Positions 54,410 through 63,587 are shown, counted from the stretch's first letter. The stretch is DNA of 64,000 nt from an uncultured Ectothiorhodospiraceae bacterium (GCA_945787715.1 CALZJE010000004.1:33797-97796), one strand, 5' to 3'. The notes: a model not told the origin generated them from the sequence alone. Made by a program: numbers and translations.

Positions 54410-54886
54410 TTAAACTTTTGTACCTGCTGCCATATCGTAACCTGCAGGAATTGGGCTTAAGGCTTTGCCAGCTTTGTCATAAGGAATATACTTCATCATC
54501 AATTTCGTAAAACTGAATGAGATTGACTCAGAAGGGCGATCACCACCAGAGCTTATTGAATAACCAGATATCATGCAATCTTCTAGATCATATTCCATAT
54601 AAGTATCAATGCTTTCAGTTCCTGTTGTGCATAAATGGATGCTAACTTTTTTAGACTTACCGACACACGCTTCAGTAAAAATCAACGGTGAAGATTCTTC
54701 CATTAACTTAGTAACACTTACTTCACTTATGCTTGGTTTGCTAGCTTCGCGATCAGCAGATGTACCAACAGATGAGGAAATTGCACGTCCTACGCCCCAC
54801 TGTACAGATGATATATCAATCCAGTCTTCGTGACCTTTCGCTGTTACGTTACCTTGGATACCTTCAATTTGTAGATACATTGACAT
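54410..54886 (-). CDS. hcp: Hcp-family type VI secretion tube protein (orphan)
   Basis: Hcp hexamers stack into the T6SS inner tube. The 158 residues show the Hcp1 pattern: 'MYLQIEGIQGNVTAKGHEDWIDISSVQWGVGR', 'KPSISEVSVTKLMEESSPLIFTEACVGKSKKVSIHL', and the C-terminal 'ISFSFTKLMMKYIPYD'. No other T6SS gene is in the window, so it is either an orphan Hcp serving a system elsewhere or a secreted relic. It is expressed alone: a TATAAT hexamer (54953-54958, minus) is ~65 bp upstream and a strong terminator follows. Confidence 0.92.
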   Translation of the reverse strand: MSMYLQIEGIQGNVTAKGHEDWIDISSVQWGVGRAISSSVGTSADREASKPSISEVSVTKLMEESSPLIFTEACVGKSKKVSIHLCTTGTESIDTYMEYDLEDCMISGYSISSGGDRPSESISFSFTKLMMKYIPYDKAGKALSPIPAGYDMAAGTKV

Positions 54887-55143
54887 TGTTGAATTCCTTT
54901 TAATTAAGTTGTTTGTGTTTAGGTGTAAAGCGTTTCCTTTACTGTTGAGTTAATTATAGTGGGAGAATTGCCACGCATCGTGTGCTGCATTTCACAGTTG
55001 GACTTAGGTTTTCGCAAATTAATTAATTTTGGATTAAAAAATAAGCAAAACAAGGGAGGTTCTTACGAATGTGTGGACAGGCATTGGTGAAGGCATTGGT
55101 TAATTAGTTGGATATTAGGAAAGGGAGTCACTAAAATCTTATT

Positions 55144-55605
55144 TCACTTAGCGCTAGGCTTGATTCTGCACAATAAACTGACATAGGTTCCTTTCATCTC
55201 CGGTAAAGCTTCAAATCTAATACCATTTATATCTGTAAATTGAGCAATATGCTTTTGTGTTGCCATTTTAACCAAATAAAATACCTTTTCTCTCTCATCT
55301 TTTGATTGTGGATTGATGCCGATTAATCCCAATTCTGCACAACGTTTTTTTGAAATCACTTTTTGCTTCGGGCTTATATGTGGTGATCTAACCGTTGATA
55401 TTTTATCACTGACTGTTAGTGATAAAAGTCGTTGCGATGTTTCCCCTTCCCAGCCGTTATCTTTACCTGTTTTCTTCCAGCCTGTGACGTTGAATATTGC
55501 TTGATCAGAGAGTACTGCTTCTTTGATTCTGTCCGGGTTATAAGCGGAAATTGCAGAGAACGGGAGAAATAGGGTTGCAAGGGCAATTAAACGGACAGCT
55601 AACAT
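55144..55605 (-). CDS. small secreted protein, family unknown
   Basis: A signal peptide (~1-21, ending FSAISA) precedes ~130 residues with two cysteines (KKRCAEL and SLLCRIK) that could form a disulfide. The mature part is mixed polar. It lies behind hcp on the same strand, but 257 bp separate them, so an effector role is only a guess. I do not recognise a family. Confidence 0.65.
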   Translation of the reverse strand: MLAVRLIALATLFLPFSAISAYNPDRIKEAVLSDQAIFNVTGWKKTGKDNGWEGETSQRLLSLTVSDKISTVRSPHISPKQKVISKKRCAELGLIGINPQSKDEREKVFYLVKMATQKHIAQFTDINGIRFEALPEMKGTYVSLLCRIKPSAK

Positions 55606-55966
55606 CCATGTTTCCTTTAAAGTGTAATACCAATAAATTGAACCGCCTGTTTCACGAGGGGCATGTCTTACCGAGTGTATCGTTTCTTAGAGGCGGTGTA
55701 TAGTCGATCGAATTTCGTTCGACAAAAAGTACAGGTTTGTGCTTGAACTGTTTATCTGCGGCTTTATTATTTCAGTTGATGATAATTTAAACAAGTCAAT
55801 GATTGGCCCTTCGCAGATTCTATTTTAGATTATTCAATGACCAAAATTGTGAAAAGTACTCACATTTTGCGTATAAAGAGGGATTAGTTATAAAAATTTG
55901 AAAGAGTTAATGAACTATTGAGTGCTAAATTAGTCTGTGTTTGTATATTTGTTAGGGATGTAATGT
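55606..55966. other. intergenic stretch upstream of the AP2-like gene
   Basis: No gene is seen. It is AT-rich without clear repeats. It should carry the divergent promoters of the secreted protein gene and of the leader ORF/AP2-like gene; none could be placed with confidence. Confidence 0.4.
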
Positions 55967-56044
55967 ATGGTATTGTTAGATAAATTGGGTATAACAACCC
56001 CAAAAACTACAAATTTGACGAGAGATGAAACATCTTATGGCTAA
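55967..56044 (+). CDS. 25-residue leader ORF overlapping the AP2-like gene start
   Basis: ATG 55967 has TAGGGA eight bases upstream, better than the start of the following gene. It encodes MVLLDKLGITTPKTTNLT... and stops at 56042-56044, past both possible starts of the next gene (56025, 56037). The arrangement would fit translational coupling or a leader peptide. It may also be chance. No known leader family. Confidence 0.35.
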   Translation: MVLLDKLGITTPKTTNLTRDETSYG

Positions 56045-56648
56045 AAAAACCGCACCTAAGTTTATCAATATAAACAGAATAGAAGCAGAAAAAGTTAAAG
56101 GATATCAGGTTAGAATCAGAGACTTTACTCCATTTGTGGGAGGCCTTACACCAACATCGCTTAAAGAGGCTTTGAAAATTAGAAATAATTATTATGAGAC
56201 TAATGATTACATTCCTCCTGGTATTGCGCGTCAACAAATGAAGCCGTGCGTTCGTGATGCGGAGCGCACAACTGGATGGCACGGTTTAAGTTATACCATC
56301 GCAAATGAAGCTAGCGGACCATTGATCATTAGTTGCACAGCGCGGCATTTGCGAACTGGAAAACCCCATACAATTTCCGTACGGGTTCATTTGTATAAAT
56401 CAGATGAAAAGGCATTAAAACATGCAGTAAAAGCTAGAAACCATAATGTTGATCAGTATAATAAAATTGTCGATGTCTATAATGAGTTATTGTTACCCAG
56501 CGCTATCAAATTAGCGAGAAAAGAAGCGAGAACGTTAGAACCTTATCTTCAAGAATTAAAAGGGTTTAATGAAAAACTTTGGACGAAAGCACTAAATATT
56601 GTGTTTCCATTAGGATTGATTTCATCCGTAGAGGCTAAAGTAGAGTAA
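56025..56648 (+). CDS. protein with two AP2/ERF-like DNA-binding repeats
   Basis: The 207 residues appear to hold two copies of an AP2-like module. The first runs 'INRIEAEKVKGYQVRIRDF...SLKEALKIRNNYYE' (~16-67) and the second 'TTGWHGLSYTIANE...ISVRVHLYKSDEKALKHAVKARNHNVDQYN' (~90-148): three beta strands then a helix. Similar bacterial proteins are annotated as pathogenesis-related ERF-like or AP2-domain proteins, and a DNA-binding role is expected. The C terminus is helical and basic. Two starts are possible (56025 with GAGAG upstream, or 56037). The assignment is by pattern and tentative. Confidence 0.65.
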   Translation: MKHLMAKKTAPKFININRIEAEKVKGYQVRIRDFTPFVGGLTPTSLKEALKIRNNYYETNDYIPPGIARQQMKPCVRDAERTTGWHGLSYTIANEASGPLIISCTARHLRTGKPHTISVRVHLYKSDEKALKHAVKARNHNVDQYNKIVDVYNELLLPSAIKLARKEARTLEPYLQELKGFNEKLWTKALNIVFPLGLISSVEAKVE

Positions 56649-56688
56649 TAGATCGAGCAGCGTAGCTTTTTAAACAATTCATCGCGGA

Positions 56689-57117
56689 CTAAATATTTAT
56701 CTCGCTAATTGAAAAGTGATGACTAACAATGTTGAAGCCCTCTCGTAAATAAAATTTATGAACAGGGAAGCGTTGTACACCTGAATCCAAGTGTATCTGT
56801 TTGCAATCATGGTCTTTTGCATATGATTTAAGCCAATCAATCATAAAAGCACCTGCGCCTGTAGAGCGGTGCTTTTCACATGTCACCAAATCATCAATGT
56901 AAATATGTTTTCCCCAGGCTAGCTTATTGCCAACGATGAAACCTGCAACGCATAGTATTCGATTATCAGATTCCACATACGCAATTTGATATCCTTCTTT
57001 TTGCTGTTCATGTATCTGGTGAATCAGACTATCAACATCATAGCTGTCTCTTAGCTGTAGCAGCACTTCTGCTGCCATTCTTAATTCATGATCTGAATTG
57101 GCAATTTTAACTTTCAT
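56689..57117 (-). CDS. GNAT-family N-acetyltransferase
   Basis: The 142 residues fit a single GNAT domain: beta strand 'GYQIAYVESDNRILCVAGFIVG', then 'KHIYIDDLVTCEKHRSTGAGAFMIDWLKSYAK', which holds the acetyl-CoA loop (RSTGAG), then 'KQIHLDSGVQRFPVHKFYLREGFNI', the usual C-terminal Tyr/Phe motif. The substrate is unknown. It is 75 bp downstream of hisC on the same strand. Confidence 0.88.
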   Translation of the reverse strand: MKVKIANSDHELRMAAEVLLQLRDSYDVDSLIHQIHEQQKEGYQIAYVESDNRILCVAGFIVGNKLAWGKHIYIDDLVTCEKHRSTGAGAFMIDWLKSYAKDHDCKQIHLDSGVQRFPVHKFYLREGFNIVSHHFSISEINI

Positions 57118-57192
57118 ACTATTCCTGGTAACTGAGTTTTCACGGTGTAAGATATTATTACGGTGGATTGGCTAAAAAACAATCTTTTTCAT

Positions 57193-58263
57193 TTATATTG
57201 AGTTTTGTACAACGATAGACTGTAATTCTTTAATAAAAATTCTCATCTCATCCTCTGTGCCAATACTTATTCTGAGGAAGTCACTTATTTTGGGAGCGTT
57301 GAAATGGCGAACCAATATTCCCTTGTTCTTTAATTCACGATACAGTATTTCGGCATCGTATTCAGCGTGTTTTACGAATAGAAAATTGGCTTTTGAGGGA
57401 AGTACATAAAATGAGATTGATTTAAGTTCTTTTTCCACCCAATTTCGAATTTTAATGATTTTTTCACAGCCGTCTTTAAAATATTTGTCATCTTGAATAG
57501 CAGCTACTGAGCCTTCAATAGCTAACGTATCTAGCGGATATGAATTAAACGAATTTTTTACCCGATTTAATCCTTCTATCAAGCCTTGATGGCCAATGGC
57601 AAAACCCACTCTCAAGCCAGCTAGTGATCGCGATTTTGAGAATGTCTGAATGATCAGAAGGTTTGGGTATTTGTCGGATAGTTGAATAGCACTAATGCCA
57701 CCAAAATCAATATAGGCCTCATCAATGATGACGACAACGTTGGGGTTCTTGATGAGCACTTCTTCAATGGCTTCAATACCCAAATATAATCCAGTCGGGG
57801 CATTGGGGTTGGGGAATATTATTCCGCCACTATTTTCAGGGATTTCAGAAATATCAATTTCAAAGTTCTCGTTAAGAGGGAAGTTATTAAACTCGATATT
57901 ATACAAATTACAGTAAACAGGATAAAAGCTGTAGGTTATATTTGGGAAAGTAATTGCGTTGTTGTTTTTGAAAAACGCCAAAAATGAAAACGCTAGAACT
58001 TCATCTGAACCATTACTGACGAATATTTTATTCTTGTCAATATTGTAATATTCAGCAATCGCGGTTATTAATTTTTTGGCTTCAGGGTCTGGATACAATC
58101 GTAAAGAATCAGAAACGTTATTATTAATTGCTTTTACTGCCATCTCTGACGGTGGAAAAGGATTTTCGTTGGTGTTTAGTTTGATATACGTTTGGTCTTG
58201 AGGTTGTTCTCCCGGCACATATGGGCTTAAATTTTTTGTGACATCACTCCAAAATTTATTCAT
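57193..58263 (-). CDS. hisC: histidinol-phosphate aminotransferase
   Basis: HisC converts imidazole-acetol phosphate and glutamate to histidinol phosphate, PLP-dependent; some homologues also accept aromatic amino acids. The 356 residues show 'LNTNENPFPPS', 'LYPDPEAKKL', 'SNGSDEVLAFSFL', 'IIFPNPNAPTGLYL', 'VIIDEAYIDFGG', the PLP lysine in QTFSKSRSLAGLRVGF and 'FLRISIGTEDEM'. GAGGA precedes the ATG. It is outside any his operon and unusually AT-rich with Ile/Asn-biased composition, next to a regulator fragment, so horizontal acquisition is possible. Confidence 0.92.
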   Translation of the reverse strand: MNKFWSDVTKNLSPYVPGEQPQDQTYIKLNTNENPFPPSEMAVKAINNNVSDSLRLYPDPEAKKLITAIAEYYNIDKNKIFVSNGSDEVLAFSFLAFFKNNNAITFPNITYSFYPVYCNLYNIEFNNFPLNENFEIDISEIPENSGGIIFPNPNAPTGLYLGIEAIEEVLIKNPNVVVIIDEAYIDFGGISAIQLSDKYPNLLIIQTFSKSRSLAGLRVGFAIGHQGLIEGLNRVKNSFNSYPLDTLAIEGSVAAIQDDKYFKDGCEKIIKIRNWVEKELKSISFYVLPSKANFLFVKHAEYDAEILYRELKNKGILVRHFNAPKISDFLRISIGTEDEMRIFIKELQSIVVQNSI

Positions 58264-58327
58264 TTTTCCTCTTTATATATTCTTGATTAGGAAGTGCTCT
58301 GTTTATACAAGATCAACATGTTTTATA

Positions 58328-58504
58328 TTAACCCGAGCAACGCACATACTCACTAGGAGTTGTGCCGATAATCTGCTTAAAATGAGCCTGGTCTGTGTAT
58401 CCAAGGTTTGCGGCCAGTGCTGTCCAGTCTCTTTGTCCTTGGTCAATTTGCTCAACCAATTCGTGTAGATGAAAGTGATTAATTACCCACGGGTGAGGCC
58501 GTAA
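58328..58504 (-). pseudogene. AraC-family regulator, C-terminal fragment
   Basis: A 58-codon frame with no start reads the second helix-turn-helix of an AraC regulator: 'DWTALAANLGYTDQAHF', then 'KQIIGTTPSEYVR', ending in a natural stop (58328-58330). Upstream an in-frame TAA (minus strand) cuts it off, and no N-terminal ligand domain is seen on that strand. It is the remnant of a deleted regulator, lying just upstream of hisC. Confidence 0.8.
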
Positions 58505-59738
58505 TTATCTATTGATTTGTTATGGCACAGGATGCCTTTGGAAGATTCTTTTTTTTCTGTTGTAATGCGCTCATCACCCAATTATTTTTCCGATTACAAG
58601 TGAATGAGAATAATTGTATCAAAAATAATGGGTGTAACAAATTAAACAATTTGAAGAATTAGATCAATATGGGCGCAAGCATCAACACGGAATGCAATTT
58701 CAATATGCTGGGCATAGCATGGAGATTTTTGAAAATCTATTCTCCTGTGAATCATGACTGAGTCAGCTTGGATCGTTTATTAAGCTTCATTTAGAAGGGT
58801 GAAAAACCGTCAAGTAAAACCTTTAAGTATCACTTTTCGCTTAATCTATTATAACGCCTTCTCGCATTTTCTTTGACAGGAGATTTATAATTTTCGTTTT
58901 CGGCTGACAGCCTTTCCGGCTTATCATCAATAACTAAACCACTTCAGTCATTATCTACATTTAGGTCTTCCATAATATAAATCTTATTGCTGATATAATG
59001 ACTTAGGAAAAGTAATGCAATTAACTTCTTTATTTAATCGAACTGATAAGATAGTCAATTATTTTATTTACAAGTGATTTCATCTTAAGACACTCAGGCA
59101 CATAAGTTGGCGGGCGTAAAATTTTTCGTGATACAAGTTCATTAATAATATCCAAACACTCAAAGCACCTTGTCATCAAATTCCACCAGCGTAATCCCCC
59201 CCCTTGCAGGTTTGTCATGAGATTGTACTGCTCTATAATACCTAATCTTGTTGTTTTTCTGAAGTGGTGAGATTCTCCCTACCATTCATTGCTGCAGCTA
59301 ATACAGCGTAAGATGCTCAACAAATAATGAAAATAACAGGTAACTATTTTCTGCATCTGTTATGTCTTTTTTCAAGAGAAGTCGTGCTATTTATAAGCTC
59401 AGCACAGAAATACCTATATCACTTTGAATTCTATCCTAAACCTATTAAATATATGGTCAATTACCTTAGCCTAATGGTGCGATAATTAGATGATAATGTA
59501 ATTTTTCGATGTCCAATCAGTTTATGTACTATTATAAAATTAAAGGATGAAGTTTTCTTTGTAAGTCCATAAGCGCTTTCTAATCAACATTAATCACCTA
59601 TTTTAAGAATAAAAAACGGAGCTTTAGAGTATGTTTTTATTCAACATTGCGATTAAAAACCAAGAAAAAAACTCGTTCTATAACTCACAAGTATCTGTTT
59701 TTTTCATTTTTCTGGTACAAGCTATTTTAAAAATTAAG
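58505..59738. other. gene-poor stretch with decayed ORFs upstream of the TonB operon
   Basis: About 1.2 kb without a credible gene. Short start-less frames with non-random character occur: a minus-strand one near 58830-58940 reading '...IDDKPERLSAENENYK...' into a basic tail, a + one near 58640-58745 ('...YGRKHQHGMQFQYAG...'), and a minus one at 59030-59218 ('...LRWWNLMTRCFECLD...'). They look like remnants of deleted genes. No transposase motif or terminal repeat was recognised. The TonB operon promoter should lie toward the right end. Confidence 0.55.
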
Positions 59739-60521
59739 ATGGGATTTTCAAAAACCAAATTCCATAGCAATGTATCGCGATTAGTGCTCTGCATTTTTTT
59801 GGCTAATGCAAATATTGCCTATGCAGATAAACTGGAATCTTCACTATCTGTTCAGAAAAAAAGTATGCATACTTCGAAGTTGGCACAGAAAAATGTAAGT
59901 GATTTGGCTGATGTGACGCAGGATCTTGCTGTGGAATACAGGTCAACTTTGCACAAAATAAGCAGTCTTAAGATTTACAATGCACAATTGAATAAAGTTA
60001 TTGGATCCCAAGAAAAAGAAATATCGTCGTTAAACCAGCAGTTAAAAGACATCGATGTCACTCAAAAAGAGATTGTGCCGCTCATTTTAAAAATGCTGGA
60101 TACGCTTGATAAATTTATTCAGCTTGACACCCCATTTTTAGTCACGGAACGTACAAATCGAATTCAGGCGCTCCGAGAACTTATGGATCGCGCTGATATT
60201 TCCATTTCTGAAAAGTATCGCCGAGTTATTGAGGCATATCAGATCGAAATAGAGTATGGCCGTACAATCGAAGCTTACGAAAGCAGCCTGCCTGCTTCAC
60301 AGCTTACAAGAACAGTCGAGTTGTTACGCATAGGAAGGCTTGGGCTATTTTACCTTTCTCTGGACGGAAGCGAAGTAGGATTCTGGAATAAAAATAGTAA
60401 AAACTGGGTGCAGCTTGATAGCAGTTTTCGGCGTTCAATTAGTGATGGTATTCGTATAGCGCGTAAACAGGCTGCACCAGATTTGTTGTCCTTGCCTGTT
60501 AGTTTTGTGGAGCAGCCATAA
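59739..60521 (+). CDS. DUF3450 family periplasmic protein of the TonB operon
   Basis: A signal peptide (from M at 59739, ending NIAYA before DKLESS) precedes a ~230-residue helical protein with a coiled-coil N-terminal half ('LNQQLKDIDVTQKEIVPLILKMLDTLDKFIQLDTPFL') and the DUF3450 core 'RIQALRELMDRADISISEKYRRVIEAYQIE' and 'LRIGRLGLFYLSLDG'. Such genes head operons of the TonB2/TtpC kind. A start at 59631 has GGAG nine bases upstream but would place a hydrophobic 36-residue extension before the signal peptide; I prefer 59739. Its stop overlaps the ExbB start by one base. Confidence 0.85.
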   Translation: MGFSKTKFHSNVSRLVLCIFLANANIAYADKLESSLSVQKKSMHTSKLAQKNVSDLADVTQDLAVEYRSTLHKISSLKIYNAQLNKVIGSQEKEISSLNQQLKDIDVTQKEIVPLILKMLDTLDKFIQLDTPFLVTERTNRIQALRELMDRADISISEKYRRVIEAYQIEIEYGRTIEAYESSLPASQLTRTVELLRIGRLGLFYLSLDGSEVGFWNKNSKNWVQLDSSFRRSISDGIRIARKQAAPDLLSLPVSFVEQP

Positions 60522-61921
60522 TGCGTTTTGTTAATTTTATTATCAGTGCCGTTATTGGAATGTTGTTTTTCCCCTCTTACCTTGCGGCGGAAAATAAAAC
60601 AATAAATAGCCTTGATGCTTTATTAGATAACGTACGTCAAGAATCTCAAATCACAAGCGTAATTGATAAGCAGAGGGAAGCACGTTTTCTTGCCGCCAAA
60701 AAAGAACAAAAGCGCTTGTTGAAAACTGTAAAACAAGAATTATCTAAAGAGGACAAGCTAAGCGAATCCCTTAACAGTGATTTTGAAAACAATGAAAAAA
60801 AAATCGCTGAATTGGAAAATCGATTGGATCTCAAGGTTGTATCCTTTGGTGAATTATTTGGTGTAGTACGACAAGTCTCGGATGATATGACGGGGATTTT
60901 GGAGAATTCCATTATTTCTGCACAACTCGTCAATCGTGATGTTCTCACTTTAGATCTTGCTCAAAGGAAAGCACTGCCGACAATTATGGAGTTGAATCAA
61001 CTTTGGTTAACATTGCTGGAAGAGATGACAGAGTCGGGTAAGGTAGCTCAATTTTCCGCACCAGTTATTTCGGCCGAGGGTATAGAGCAGCAACGAGACG
61101 TGACACGCATTGGTGTATTTAACGCCTTTAGTGAGGGGAAATATTTACGTTATCTGCCAGAAACTGAACGACTGGTTGAGTTGGCAAGACAGCCCGCATC
61201 TCGATATCAGGAAATGGCTTATGCTTTTGAAGGGAGTCAGGGGTTGGGATATGACACCATCGGATTGGATCCGTCCCGTGGTGCGATATTATCAGTATTA
61301 GTGCAAACACCAAATTTCATGGAGCGTATACAACAGGGTGGAATCATTGCTTACGTTATCATTGGTGTTGGTTTGTTGGGATTACTATTATTAATTGAGC
61401 GATTTTTATTTTTGACATTGACAGGTAGAGCGGTCAATAAACAATTGAAAAGCGAAGCGTCAAATCTTAAAAATCCACTTGGTCGAATATTACAAAATTA
61501 CCGTGAAAATCCGCAGCAAGATACTGAAACCTTGCAGTTAAAACTGGAAGAAGCTGTTTTGAAGGAGTTGCCAAAAATCGAACGTGGCTTAGCAAGTATC
61601 GGTGTACTGGCAGCCATTGCGCCGTTATTAGGTCTGTTAGGTACAGTGACGGGTATGATTGAGACATTTCAATCAATCACATTATTTGGTACCGGTGATC
61701 CAAAATATATGTCGAGTGGCATATCGCAAGCCTTAGTCACTACTGAGCTAGGTTTGATTGTCGCAGTGCCATTAGTTTTATTGCTAAGCTTTTTAACAGG
61801 CAAAGGTAATCGATTAGTTCAGGTGTTGGATGAGCAAAGTGCGGGTGTTGTTGCACAACTGGTGGAGCAAAGAAACAATGCAAATGACACAAATATTGGA
61901 TCTGATAACGAAACCGTTTGA
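60521..61921 (+). CDS. TtpC-like MotA/TolQ/ExbB proton channel with long periplasmic domain
   Basis: The 466 residues have a signal peptide (~1-23), a ~240-residue coiled-coil-rich periplasmic region, and a C-terminal ExbB/TolQ channel domain with three membrane segments ('GGIIAYVIIGVGLLGLLLLIERFLFL', 'GVLAAIAPLLGLLGTVTGMIETFQ', 'ALVTTELGLIVAVPLVLLLSFL'). This is the TtpC layout: a second ExbB-like protein required by TonB2 systems of Vibrio and relatives. The start overlaps the DUF3450 stop (TAATG), and the following exbB start overlaps its end by 44 bp. Confidence 0.92.
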   Translation: MRFVNFIISAVIGMLFFPSYLAAENKTINSLDALLDNVRQESQITSVIDKQREARFLAAKKEQKRLLKTVKQELSKEDKLSESLNSDFENNEKKIAELENRLDLKVVSFGELFGVVRQVSDDMTGILENSIISAQLVNRDVLTLDLAQRKALPTIMELNQLWLTLLEEMTESGKVAQFSAPVISAEGIEQQRDVTRIGVFNAFSEGKYLRYLPETERLVELARQPASRYQEMAYAFEGSQGLGYDTIGLDPSRGAILSVLVQTPNFMERIQQGGIIAYVIIGVGLLGLLLLIERFLFLTLTGRAVNKQLKSEASNLKNPLGRILQNYRENPQQDTETLQLKLEEAVLKELPKIERGLASIGVLAAIAPLLGLLGTVTGMIETFQSITLFGTGDPKYMSSGISQALVTTELGLIVAVPLVLLLSFLTGKGNRLVQVLDEQSAGVVAQLVEQRNNANDTNIGSDNETV

Positions 61922-62420
61922 TGATCTTTCAGTCTTGTTGCAGGCGGGTGGTGCAATTTTGTGGGTTATTCTGTTTGCGACCATCATCATGTGGACGCTA
62001 ATTCTTGAACGTTATGCCTATTATTATTTGCAGTATCCACGTTTACACCAAAAATTACTGGAAAAATGGCAACAGCGAAATGACCATAATAGTTGGACTG
62101 CTCGAAAAATTCGAGAATATGTGGTTGCAGAAACCAATGGTTTATTGATACGTCATTTATTACCAATTCGTACCCTAACAACCTTGTTACCATTACTAGG
62201 GTTGTTAGGAACAGTCACTGGTATGATTCAGGTGTTTGATGTGTTGGCGATTTTTGGTACAGGTAATGCCCGGGGTCTGGCTCAAGGTATCTCTCAAGCT
62301 TTAATTACCACCATGGCTGGTTTGACCACAGCACTTTCTGGGTTGTATTTTAGCGCCTTGTTAGATCGGCGCGCTGAATATGAAACTCGTCGCTTAGCGC
62401 ACAAAATGCGTCTGCAATAA
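61878..62420 (+). CDS. exbB: ExbB-type proton channel subunit
   Basis: The 180 residues (from ATG 61878) form a compact ExbB: membrane segments 'GGAILWVILFATIIMWTLIL' (~18-40), 'LPLLGLLGTVTGMIQVFDVLAIFG' and 'ISQALITTMAGLTTALSGLYF'. The start lies inside the TtpC-like gene, 44 bp before its stop; an in-frame GTG/ATG further upstream at 61830 is less likely. With ExbD it forms the proton-motive-force harvesting motor for TonB. Confidence 0.92.
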   Translation: MQMTQILDLITKPFDDLSVLLQAGGAILWVILFATIIMWTLILERYAYYYLQYPRLHQKLLEKWQQRNDHNSWTARKIREYVVAETNGLLIRHLLPIRTLTTLLPLLGLLGTVTGMIQVFDVLAIFGTGNARGLAQGISQALITTMAGLTTALSGLYFSALLDRRAEYETRRLAHKMRLQ

Positions 62421-62454
62421 TGCAAAAGTTTGAATTGAGCAAGGAATTCTAACA

Positions 62455-62859
62455 ATGAAACAACGGCATGCATTGCGACAAAAAGGTAGCAGTGAAATTA
62501 ATATGACGCCGATGATCGACATAGTATTTATTCTGCTCATATTTTTTCTGGTTACTACCTCCTTTGTTAAAGAAACTGGAGTCGATGTTAACCGGCCCTC
62601 GGCGCAAACTTCCGAACGCCAGGAGCGGGGTAATATATTGATTGCAATTACTGTTAATGGCGAAATCTGGATTGAAAATCATCTGGTTGATATCCGTGCG
62701 GTGCGTGCGAATGTTGAGCGTATGTTGGCGGAAAATCCAGAAGCTGCCGCAATCGTTACTGCAGACAAGGAATCCACAACAGGTTTATTAGTGGAAGTGG
62801 TGGATCAGGCAAGATTAGCCGGGATCAGTAATGTTTCTATTGCAGCGATAAAAAAATGA
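62455..62859 (+). CDS. exbD: ExbD-type biopolymer transport protein
   Basis: The 134 residues show the ExbD/TolR pattern: 'EINMTPMIDIVFILLIFFLVTTSF' with the essential membrane Asp (PMID), then a periplasmic domain ('LIAITVNGEIWIENHLVDIRAVRANVERML...VVDQARLAGISNVSIAA'). AAGGAAT precedes the ATG. The stop codon overlaps the tonB start (ATGA), coupling them. Confidence 0.94.
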   Translation: MKQRHALRQKGSSEINMTPMIDIVFILLIFFLVTTSFVKETGVDVNRPSAQTSERQERGNILIAITVNGEIWIENHLVDIRAVRANVERMLAENPEAAAIVTADKESTTGLLVEVVDQARLAGISNVSIAAIKK

Positions 62860-63578
62860 GTTACGAGCTCTCGCGTCTGAGTTTATCGTTGGTGCTAGCC
62901 ATGGTCGTGAGCTTTGCTTTGTTTTCTCTAATGCAAAACATGATTTCGGGTGATACCGAAGCACCCAATTCGCGAACTAAGTACCACACCGTAGATTTTA
63001 TACATATGCCGACAAAACAAGAATCGGTTGAAACAATTAAGCGAGCAAAACCAGAAAGACCTCAGCAGCAAGAAACGCCGGATACTGTTATCAAGGAACC
63101 AGAACCTATGGATATGTCCGAGATCGTTTTTGGTGCCCCTGAATTTAACTTGCCCGCGATCGAAACGCCATTGCGCTTGGAGGGATCAGCGCTCGCACGC
63201 GGTGCTGCAATAATGAAAGGCTCGACTCAATGGCAGCCAGGCGCAACACCATCAAATTTGCCAACGTCAAAACAGTTTAGTGGTAGAAGGCTGGCGGCTA
63301 ATAGTGAAGTTATCCCGCTGGTGAGAATTCAACCGCGTTATCCTTCACAAGCAGCGCGTAGGAAATTATCTGGTTATGTCATCGTTGAATTCACCATACG
63401 ACCGGATGGTACCGTCACTAAACCGAAAGTCGTGCATGCCGAACCGAAACGTGTATTTGATGCAGCTGCATTGCAGGCAATTAAACGTTGGAAATTCAAG
63501 CCTAAGTTAGTTGACGGTAAAGCTGTGGCTCAATATGCCAGCCAGAAGTTTAGTTTTCAACCAACAACTAATCGTTGA
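62856..63578 (+). CDS. tonB: TonB-family energy transducer
   Basis: The 240 residues have an N-terminal membrane anchor (~9-29, with the start MSYELSRLSLSLVLAM), a proline/glutamate-rich linker (~60-110) and a C-terminal TonB domain ('LVRIQPRYPSQAARRKLSGYVIVEFTIRPDGTV...RVFDAAALQAIKRWKFKP'). It spans the periplasm and energises outer-membrane receptors using ExbB-ExbD. No TonB-dependent receptor is encoded in the visible part of the operon. Confidence 0.94.
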   Translation: MSYELSRLSLSLVLAMVVSFALFSLMQNMISGDTEAPNSRTKYHTVDFIHMPTKQESVETIKRAKPERPQQQETPDTVIKEPEPMDMSEIVFGAPEFNLPAIETPLRLEGSALARGAAIMKGSTQWQPGATPSNLPTSKQFSGRRLAANSEVIPLVRIQPRYPSQAARRKLSGYVIVEFTIRPDGTVTKPKVVHAEPKRVFDAAALQAIKRWKFKPKLVDGKAVAQYASQKFSFQPTTNR

Positions 63579-63587
63579 TCATAAAGC

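Noticed and set aside
54887..55143. Sigma54 promoter upstream of hcp
   Set aside because: TGGCA occurs on the minus strand but the required TTGC element at the right spacing is absent; only a TATAAT-like hexamer is visible.
59030..59218. Minus-strand 62-residue frame with tryptophan-rich segment
   Set aside because: Looks like a possible transposase or phage remnant at first glance, but no catalytic motif or terminal repeats could be identified; recorded only within the gene-poor region.
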